From Thioalkalicoccus limnaeus (GTDB lineage: Bacteria > Pseudomonadota > Gammaproteobacteria > Chromatiales > Chromatiaceae), in NCBI RefSeq assembly GCF_041197575.1, contig NZ_JBDKXB010000040.1:1-19709 (forward strand): a DNA stretch of 19,709 nt, in the 5' to 3' direction. Shown piece by piece: positions 14,260-19,709 of this stretch (the first letter of the stretch is position 1; each line of letters begins with the position of its first letter). The position numbers and the translations under genes are program-made. The notes under the pieces are model-generated. The model did not search any database. It was given only the letters and a program-made list of their open reading frames with translations, and was not told where the DNA came from.

Positions 14260-16041
14260 ATGGTCGCCATCTCGCTACAAGATCTTCTGTCCATTTACCG
14301 GCACCGCGATCTCTTCCTGTCCGTCCGCTTCCTGCCCGTGGTCATACTCTTAACGTTAGCCATCGGGCTATACTGGAGGGGTGATTTTTCCGTCTGGTTT
14401 CCTCTATTTTTAGCCTTTAGTGGTGCCGGATGGCTTTGGCTTGCCCTTGGCACAACGCGGCCGGAACGCACATGGCTATCGAGGTCCATAACGCTTATCG
14501 ACGCCTGCTCTTATGACGAAGCTGAGGCGCTACTCAACAATCGACCGCTCTGGTTAGGCCCCGCCGCACGCGTTCGTGCGACTGAACTTCGAGTGAGGCT
14601 CAATTTCCAGCGGGGAGATCTCATCGCCGAATACAATGCGTTGCAGGCTCTCCGACGATGCGCACTGTCGCCTCGCGAAAAACGTAGAGCCGATATTTCC
14701 GAGGCGAGTCTCCGACACCGTGCAGGAGATTATCGGGCTCTACGTAAGTTACTTCACCGTCTCGGACAGACGCCATCTCGGGATCCGAAGGAAGCTGTCA
14801 TGCTCACTGCGCTGAAATCACATGCGTATGAAAATCAGGGCAATTATCAGGCCGCCGCAGAATTGCTTCGAGATCTTATCGCCGAGGGCGAGCGATACCA
14901 ATGCCCAGAGTTATACAGTAATCTGGCAGTACTGGAAGACTTAGCGGGTAATAAGACTCAAAGCCAGCATTACTTCGAAAAGGCCGTCGATTCGATCGGT
15001 GAAGCTTACCGTTGCCACGTGTCCCCTATCGTCTATCACAATCTTATCCATTTTGCTGCCCGCGAAATGAATGTAGACGCGGCAAAATCATGGCTCTCTC
15101 GATATCGTGACAACATTGACCGCAACAACGTCATCCAATATCTCTCTTATCTTAACGAACAGATTGAACTCGCACGCCAGCTGCAAGACCTTCCTCTGCT
15201 ACTCGAAGCATACGCATTGATAGACATTGAGATTATTCCGAAAGCAACGCGAAGTGAGCGACTCGCACTCTACGTCACCGGATTGCGAATGCGGGTCAAC
15301 GATCCGTTGCCGATTGCTGAGCACTTGGCAAAAATAGACCTTATGTTCAGTGAACTGATTTGCCAGCGATTCCCGAAAAACTATACGGCGCTCAAGGAGC
15401 TTTTCAATTTCTTTTCGCTTCTCACTGATCAAGGCGTGGTGAAGAGAATCCCTCCGCAGCTAGCAGCAACGGTGCAAAGACTGTTTCGTGAGAGCAGGAG
15501 GGCGATGGAAGAAATGCCAGAGAAAATCAGAGAATACCGTCATACTATCCCGGAGGCGCTAGTAGGAGAGTCTCTACACTGGTTGGAGGAGCTCCACTAT
15601 CTCTCAAGGATACTCATCGGTAGGTCGGGAAATCGCGGCAATGGCTTCTTCAGAATCCACCTCGATGAGCTCATCGAACAGAAAAATAAAGGATCAGAGG
15701 TAGAGAATTTACAGATTCAACTCCGCGCTTGCATGATGATTTGCGAATGGTATCTGGATAGTAGAGATTTCTTGTGCGCAACGACGCGGCAGGAGGCGAT
15801 AAGTATCTGTCGTGATGTCTTGCATGAAGCACAGGGCCTATTGCGTCAACATACAGGAAATACACATTACGCGGACTTTTTTATCGGCCAAGCATTCTTT
15901 GAGCTGCAAATCAATGAGAGTGTCCAACAGTCTGCGGTCTGGATAAAGCACTTCGACGATCTTGAATGTAGCCTTGATCATTTTGCGCGCTGGCTACGGG
16001 AGCAGTACACGACTGTCAAAGCGGCCACACAGGACGCGTGA
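14260..16041 (+). CDS. Membrane-anchored TPR-like helical protein, unknown function
   Basis: This 593-residue protein has two hydrophobic helices near the N-terminus (about residues 20-40 and 45-66) and then a long, soluble, almost entirely helical part. Repeated helix pairs such as DACSYDEAEALLNNRPL, NQGNYQAAAELLRDLI and YSNLAVLEDLAGNKTQSQHYFEKAV are TPR-like, suggesting a protein-binding scaffold on the cytoplasmic face. No enzymatic motif is seen. ATG 14260 has no strong ribosome binding site. Codon use is less GC-rich than the metabolic genes to the left, which hints at separate origin. It sits between broken TA loci and the cold-shock/NYN cargo gene; a link in function is possible but not shown. 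Confidence 0.78.
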   Translation: MVAISLQDLLSIYRHRDLFLSVRFLPVVILLTLAIGLYWRGDFSVWFPLFLAFSGAGWLWLALGTTRPERTWLSRSITLIDACSYDEAEALLNNRPLWLGPAARVRATELRVRLNFQRGDLIAEYNALQALRRCALSPREKRRADISEASLRHRAGDYRALRKLLHRLGQTPSRDPKEAVMLTALKSHAYENQGNYQAAAELLRDLIAEGERYQCPELYSNLAVLEDLAGNKTQSQHYFEKAVDSIGEAYRCHVSPIVYHNLIHFAAREMNVDAAKSWLSRYRDNIDRNNVIQYLSYLNEQIELARQLQDLPLLLEAYALIDIEIIPKATRSERLALYVTGLRMRVNDPLPIAEHLAKIDLMFSELICQRFPKNYTALKELFNFFSLLTDQGVVKRIPPQLAATVQRLFRESRRAMEEMPEKIREYRHTIPEALVGESLHWLEELHYLSRILIGRSGNRGNGFFRIHLDELIEQKNKGSEVENLQIQLRACMMICEWYLDSRDFLCATTRQEAISICRDVLHEAQGLLRQHTGNTHYADFFIGQAFFELQINESVQQSAVWIKHFDDLECSLDHFARWLREQYTTVKAATQDA

Positions 16042-16134
16042 ACATGGTGGCAAAGCTGCGCGGACCGTTGTTCGTAGCGCGCGTCCGTTCAAAAAGGCCC
16101 CGGGCTGCGCCGACGACGGCGCCACTGGAGGCGC

Positions 16135-16281
16135 GTAGGGTCTTGCATCGTTGCATCCCGCCTCGCACGATGCGGCCAACCGTCGCCAAGTGGATGCCGA
16201 AGCGGTCGGCAATTTCGCGACAAATGTAGCTGCCGGTCGTAATTGATTGCCACAATCGCAGAGTCTGTCTCTTCTTCCGCC
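16135..16281 (-). pseudogene. C-terminal remnant of a REP-associated tyrosine transposase
   Basis: Minus-strand translation gives TTGSYICREIADRFGIHLAT and then VGRIVRGGMQRCKT, close to the C-terminal helix-turn-helix of REP-associated Y1 transposases (TG-x-Y-x-x-KEI-x-x-x-FG-x-HY-x-x-VSR). The HUH motif and catalytic Tyr upstream are absent. The remaining part of 16042-16602 holds a GGGTCAG site (16342-16348), one inverted-repeat end (16491-16512) and the leader of the next gene. Confidence 0.45.
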
Positions 16282-16484
16282 CGATCGCTCCGCGATCTGT
16301 GCAAGCGGCGGCGGTGGGCGGCGTCGAAGTAAGGGGGCGCCGGGTCAGTGCTCGCATTGTTACAAAGCAGTAAGCCCTGTTCTATCAATAACATGGCGTT
16401 CTCAGAGGGAGTCGTCTGCGTCTCGTGAATCCATCACCTGGTCCTCGTTTTTGAGACCGGACACCGTTGCGCTTACCTTAAACT

Positions 16485-16513
16485 ATTGTCCGATTTTCGC
16501 GGTCCACTATAAT
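16485..16513 (+). promoter_or_regulatory. Candidate promoter overlapping the left inverted repeat
   Basis: TATAAT at 16508-16513 is a perfect -10 hexamer. ATTGTC (16485-16490) with a 17-base spacer, or TTGTCC with 16, is a weak -35. All but the last base of the -10 lies inside the inverted repeat (16491-16512), so the end of the element itself would drive the AT-rich gene about 90 bases downstream. Confidence 0.42.
16491..16512 (+). repeat. Left copy of a 22-bp inverted repeat
   Basis: CGATTTTCG-C-GGTCCACTATAA is the reverse complement of 18701-18722 with one mismatch in 22. The pair flanks the AT-rich cold-shock/NYN gene. The sequence read outward (TATAGTGGACC...CGAAAATCGGACA) resembles terminal repeats of IS3-family elements, with the IS body to the left of this copy, but no transposase remains. 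Confidence 0.75.
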
Positions 16514-16602
16514 ACTCCTGAAAGTGTTGGTTGCTTGAACGTTCGGCGAGAAGTCGAAATAATGAGTGGTTTTCGTCTTGAGACTTGCGAGGTAACTGAA
16601 TA

Positions 16603-18696
16603 ATGAAAGGAAAAATTTCTAATTTTGTTAGCGACAAAGGATATGGATTTATTTTAGATGAAAATAACAACAACCGGTTTTTCCATATAAAAAGCGTTAC
16701 CAACGCTAACGATTGCGGCAGCTTGAATATAGGTGATAGCGTTGATTTCCTTCCTGGCCAGAGCACAAAAGGGTTAACTGCTGAAAATGTCCAGATATTA
16801 AGAACGCCGATTGTGGTAAGGGGCAGAATCACAAATTTACAAGCAAAATTCGGATTCATTCGTGACGATAACAACGAAAACCGTTTTTTTCATGCAAGTA
16901 GCTTGATAGCTCCATCTGTATTTGATGACCTAATTGTTGGCGATATTGTAGAGTTTGTTTCTAGCAGTAACGAAAAAGGATTGACTGCTAACGCAGTTAG
17001 ACGAATTGAATCACATGAGCCTGCTAGTTTTTCAGGAAATTTTTCAGCAAAAAGTGGAGCAAAATCAAAGCCTATAGTGTTTGTCGTTGATCTTGCTAAT
17101 GTTTATCGTGGCGTGGTAGGTGGAAAATTCGAGCAAAAAAACAGATACCCATTAAAAGAATTTTATGCGGATCTAAAATTATTATGTAACGCGGTTTCTA
17201 GTTATATGATTAACAGCGGAATTGTCGACAATAAATCATATATAAAAGCTGTAAAAATTGTTTACGATCCAAGGACATTTAGTGATGGGCGTGACAATGG
17301 CGTTAAAATGAACAAGGAAATGTCTTTCTATGATTTTGAAGGATGCATTTTAACGCAGAAAAATGTTGATTTAGACGTTGTTGCGCAAGTAAAGAACAGC
17401 GTTGATAACAGCACCGTATGTGTGTTCAGTGGCGATTCTGATATATACAACACTCTAAAAATTTCTATACCATCAATTAGAGAAGCGCAAATATTTTTTG
17501 TTTTGAGTCAGATTCTTTTTGACTATAGTCCAGTTTATGAGTATTCAGCAAAATACATTAAGCTAGAAGATTTAATTGCTAATGATGAAAGCACACAAAG
17601 AACGTTAAAAAAGATTGAAGATCTCAAAAAAGACAAACCTAAGTCTTCTGTTTGGGAAAAAGTAAAGCATTCTTTTGCATCACCAAGAAATATCGAAAAT
17701 AAGAAACACGCCAATTATAGATTCAAAAACGACGATGCATCTCGCCCGCAGCAAGAAATAACCGCATTTAAAGCAGCCAATTCAAAGTCAAATGCAATAC
17801 TATCTTTTAATGGAAGAAATAATTTCGAAATAGTCAACAAGACAATAAAATGTCAATATGAAGATTTTGCTATCTTGTTAGTCAACTGCGCTAACGTGTC
17901 TATCAAAAATGTACGAGTACTTAATTCACCTAAGGCGTGCCTTCGTTTAATAAATTGTAGAAACATTACTGTAAACGATTGTTTTTTCGAAAACAGTCAC
18001 CAGGAGCAGGGTGTCAGTATATCTAACTCAGTAAATATTGATCTCAAGAATGTCAACTGTAAAAACAATCAAAATGCTGGGATAGACATAAGAGATGGAT
18101 CCAGGATTATTCAAATTGAAAATTGCCAAATTACCCAAAACAGTAAAGCAGCCTTGCGCGTCACAAATAGCAGTGAAATTAAGTGTTTAAATTCCGAATT
18201 TGTTAAAGTGAATAATGGGAACGGCTTTTGGTTCAAAGAATCTAGCAATATTGACATTTCAGGTTGCAAACTAGATGACAATTACTACTCTGGATTTGAT
18301 ATACAAGAGTGTTCTGATCTCTGTTTTACAGAGTGTTCATTTTCCGGGAATATAACAAGAAACGGGATCAGATTGAAAGATGTGCGCAATGCAAAATTTT
18401 TTAATTGCAAATTTGACAATAACAAAGGCTTTGCCTTAGATCTCAATAAATCGCTAGACGTATTGGTTCTCCATTGCAGTCTTTCAAACAATACCAGTGG
18501 ATTTGCAGATATTTCAGAGCAATCCGAGGTTTTAATTTTTAATTGCTCCTTGTCTGGAGAAGGTAGGTTTAAAATGAGGGATAGATGTTATTTAAGACAT
18601 AACATTAAGCAAGGCTTCATTAGCGCGATATTTTCTCCTCTTTTCGATACAGATTTGACATCGCGATATGAAGAAATTGTCGATTTACCGACTTAA
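16603..18696 (+). CDS. Two cold-shock-like domains + NYN nuclease domain + beta-helix, novel architecture
   Basis: This 697-residue protein has four parts. Residues 1-66 and about 70-137 are two cold-shock-like OB folds (KGKISNFVSDKGYGFI...RFFHIKSV; RGRITNLQAKFGFI...RFFHASSL), expected to bind single-stranded nucleic acid. Residues about 156-325 form a NYN (PIN-like) nuclease domain with VFVVDLANV (D163, N166), KNVDLDVV (D256, D258) and FSGDSDI (D278, D280), so the acidic metal site is complete. A charged linker follows. From about residue 395 to 665 there are many short repeats (NCRNITVNDCFFENS, NSVNIDLKNVNCKNNQNAG, ESSNIDISGCKLDDNYYSG) typical of right-handed parallel beta-helices. ATG 16603 has GAGGT nine bases upstream. 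No signal peptide is seen, so it should act in the cytoplasm. Base composition is far more AT-rich than its neighbours, a sign of transfer. An RNA-targeting function is inferred from the domains; the biological role is unknown to me. Confidence 0.9.
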   Translation: MKGKISNFVSDKGYGFILDENNNNRFFHIKSVTNANDCGSLNIGDSVDFLPGQSTKGLTAENVQILRTPIVVRGRITNLQAKFGFIRDDNNENRFFHASSLIAPSVFDDLIVGDIVEFVSSSNEKGLTANAVRRIESHEPASFSGNFSAKSGAKSKPIVFVVDLANVYRGVVGGKFEQKNRYPLKEFYADLKLLCNAVSSYMINSGIVDNKSYIKAVKIVYDPRTFSDGRDNGVKMNKEMSFYDFEGCILTQKNVDLDVVAQVKNSVDNSTVCVFSGDSDIYNTLKISIPSIREAQIFFVLSQILFDYSPVYEYSAKYIKLEDLIANDESTQRTLKKIEDLKKDKPKSSVWEKVKHSFASPRNIENKKHANYRFKNDDASRPQQEITAFKAANSKSNAILSFNGRNNFEIVNKTIKCQYEDFAILLVNCANVSIKNVRVLNSPKACLRLINCRNITVNDCFFENSHQEQGVSISNSVNIDLKNVNCKNNQNAGIDIRDGSRIIQIENCQITQNSKAALRVTNSSEIKCLNSEFVKVNNGNGFWFKESSNIDISGCKLDDNYYSGFDIQECSDLCFTECSFSGNITRNGIRLKDVRNAKFFNCKFDNNKGFALDLNKSLDVLVLHCSLSNNTSGFADISEQSEVLIFNCSLSGEGRFKMRDRCYLRHNIKQGFISAIFSPLFDTDLTSRYEEIVDLPT

Positions 18697-18700
18697 CGAC

Positions 18701-18722
18701 TTATAGTGGACCCCGAAAATCG
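18701..18722 (-). repeat. Right copy of the 22-bp inverted repeat
   Basis: TTATAGTGGACC-C-CGAAAATCG pairs with the left copy at 16491-16512 (21 of 22 positions). It begins four bases after the stop codon of the AT-rich gene. Eight bases beyond it lies GGGTCAGACCTTGCA (18731-18745). The rest of 18746-18890 has no gene; near its right end TTAAGTTAAG probably belongs to the IS4 element that follows. Confidence 0.75.
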
Positions 18723-18890
18723 CGAAGGATGGGTCAGACCTTGCACGCGAAGGAGAGTAGGAAGGAAGGGGTTTTGAGTAGGCCGGGCACTTCCCAGACG
18801 GTAGGGCGATGTTTGTGTTCTCTGTTGGCCGCCTAGTTTCCCGGCGGTGCCACATGATCTCGCCCGTGGTCAATGCCATTAAGTTAAGCC

Positions 18891-19709
18891 CTACCGGCAG
18901 CGTTTGTAGTTGGGCTGGAAGCGCTTCGGCTTGGATGACGTGATGGCGCGTGGGAAGGAGCGATCCGGACGGATCGCTTCGACTTCCGAGGCCATGGCAC
19001 CGAGCAGCCGTTCAAGGAGTCCCGGCGGCGGGTCCAAGGCGAGCAGGCGCACGACGTTGTCCTTCATCTTCGATAGCGCATTGGCGAAGTTGACCTGATA
19101 GCGGTGTCGGCGCGCCTGATACAGGCGTTTGGTCATCCACTGCGCCAGCCACACCAGGAGGGCGGTGAGGTTGAGCGTGAGCACCTTGGCCAGGACGTCC
19201 TGCTGGAGCGCGTGGACCGTGCGCCCGGAGAAATTCTCGATCTCGGCGAAGCACTTTTCCCTTTTGTAGCCCTCCTCGATACCCCAGCGCAGATGGTACA
19301 AGCGCTTGAACAGCGGGGCTGAGAAGGTCTCTTCGTCGAGCAACGAGGTGATCAGAAACTCCTCCTCCCCGCCCTTGAGGCGCACACGGATCAGGCGCAG
19401 ACGCAGCGCCTCGGTCGGCAAGCCAAAGGCCTGGCATTGACGTCGTGCCTCCTCGCCAGGGGTGAGCGTGATCACCGCGCTGCGCGCCTGGCCGGCGGCG
19501 AAGGCGGCGACGTCCGCGCAGAAGGTCCGTGGCAGGCGGGCGCAGAAGTGGCGTTGCTCCACGGCGTGAGCGGCAAACAGCCAGAAGGCCGGGTAGCCAC
19601 GATCGTAGAGCAGCAGATCATCGGCCCGGGTCGCGGGCAGATACTCGCCGGCCAGGACACGCTCGCCGACACGCTGCGGCTCGATATCCGCCGCGACGAT
19701 CAAGCCATT
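18891..19709 (-). CDS. IS4-family transposase, 5' end beyond the window
   Basis: The minus-strand frame runs open to the window edge and stops at TAG 18891-18893. It contains LLLYDRGYPAF, the second catalytic Asp region of DDE transposases, and LYHLRWGIEEGYKREK, an exact IS4 signature Y-x2-R-x3-E-x6-K in which the Glu is catalytic. The N-terminal part with the first Asp lies outside the window, so the start cannot be set and the feature is partial. No frameshift or internal stop is seen in the visible 272 codons, so the element may be active. Its tail lies about 170 bases right of the cold-shock/NYN cargo. Confidence 0.92.
   Translation of the reverse strand, partial: NGLIVAADIEPQRVGERVLAGEYLPATRADDLLLYDRGYPAFWLFAAHAVEQRHFCARLPRTFCADVAAFAAGQARSAVITLTPGEEARRQCQAFGLPTEALRLRLIRVRLKGGEEEFLITSLLDEETFSAPLFKRLYHLRWGIEEGYKREKCFAEIENFSGRTVHALQQDVLAKVLTLNLTALLVWLAQWMTKRLYQARRHRYQVNFANALSKMKDNVVRLLALDPPPGLLERLLGAMASEVEAIRPDRSFPRAITSSKPKRFQPNYKRCR

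Larger units (their letters stand above)
16491..18722 (+). mobile_element. Cargo unit bounded by inverted repeats
   Basis: The inverted repeats at 16491-16512 and 18701-18722 enclose a single gene whose stop is four bases from the right copy. The enclosed DNA is visibly AT-rich compared with everything around it. It behaves like a cargo segment brought in by flanking IS ends (composite-transposon style) or as a non-autonomous element needing a transposase in trans. Target-site duplications were not found by eye. Confidence 0.5.

Noticed and set aside
16603..18696. Pectate lyase or other secreted beta-helix enzyme
   Set aside because: No signal peptide is present, the beta-helix is fused to cold-shock and NYN domains, and no lyase catalytic cluster is evident.

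Overview
The window looks like an accessory-rich chromosomal segment from a GC-rich gammaproteobacterium, possibly a sulfur- or nitrogen-oxidising lineage. That placement is inferred from the gene families and codon style; no rRNA or other phylogenetic marker is present. The left 8.5 kb carries coherent metabolic operons. The right 11 kb is a patchwork of toxin-antitoxin fragments, transposon scars and foreign cargo.

Region 1 (1-5708) suggests nitric oxide / oxygen metabolism. After the tail of an unknown gene come a class I glutamine amidotransferase and a fused rubredoxin-FAD rubredoxin reductase. A regulatory gap follows with a near-consensus FNR/DNR-type box (TTAAT-N4-ATCAA). Then comes a tight four-gene operon: CuA subunit II, heme-copper subunit I, SCO/SenC and a small membrane protein. 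The order matches the norSY-senC-orf1 clusters of ammonia oxidisers. Subunit I keeps all heme and CuB histidines, but the residue four after the first CuB histidine, Tyr in most oxygen reductases, is Asn. A NO reductase of the sNOR type is therefore a serious alternative to a cytochrome oxidase.

Region 2 (5709-8508) starts with a decayed IS21 istA fragment. It is followed by a peroxide/oxidative-stress type operon: rubrerythrin without the rubredoxin tail, a GlpC/HdrD-like Fe-S protein and a DUF3501 protein. Two mutually exclusive GC-rich hairpins lie between the first two genes.

Region 3 (8729-14227) holds a large orphan methyltransferase related to DNA-phosphorothioation (Dnd)-associated methyltransferases on the minus strand. 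After it comes a graveyard of toxin-antitoxin loci: Phd antitoxin with only the last 26 residues of its PIN toxin; HigA-like antitoxin with only the C-terminus of its RelE toxin, fused to a scrap of a tyrosine recombinase; and an antitoxin followed by a RelE toxin that has lost its C-terminal half. An isolated BrnA antitoxin tail also lies in region 1. One pair, a PIN protein plus a 70-residue partner, looks intact and ends in a sequence resembling half of an integron attC site.

Region 4 (14260-19709) has a 593-residue TPR-like membrane protein of unknown function, a scar of a REP-associated tyrosine transposase, and then a strikingly AT-rich gene for a 697-residue protein with two cold-shock-like domains, a NYN nuclease domain and a long right-handed beta-helix. 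A 22-bp inverted repeat (21/22 match) brackets this gene almost exactly. The window ends inside an IS4-family transposase. The cold-shock/NYN/beta-helix protein, as mobile cargo in a defence-like neighbourhood, is the best candidate for an undescribed system.
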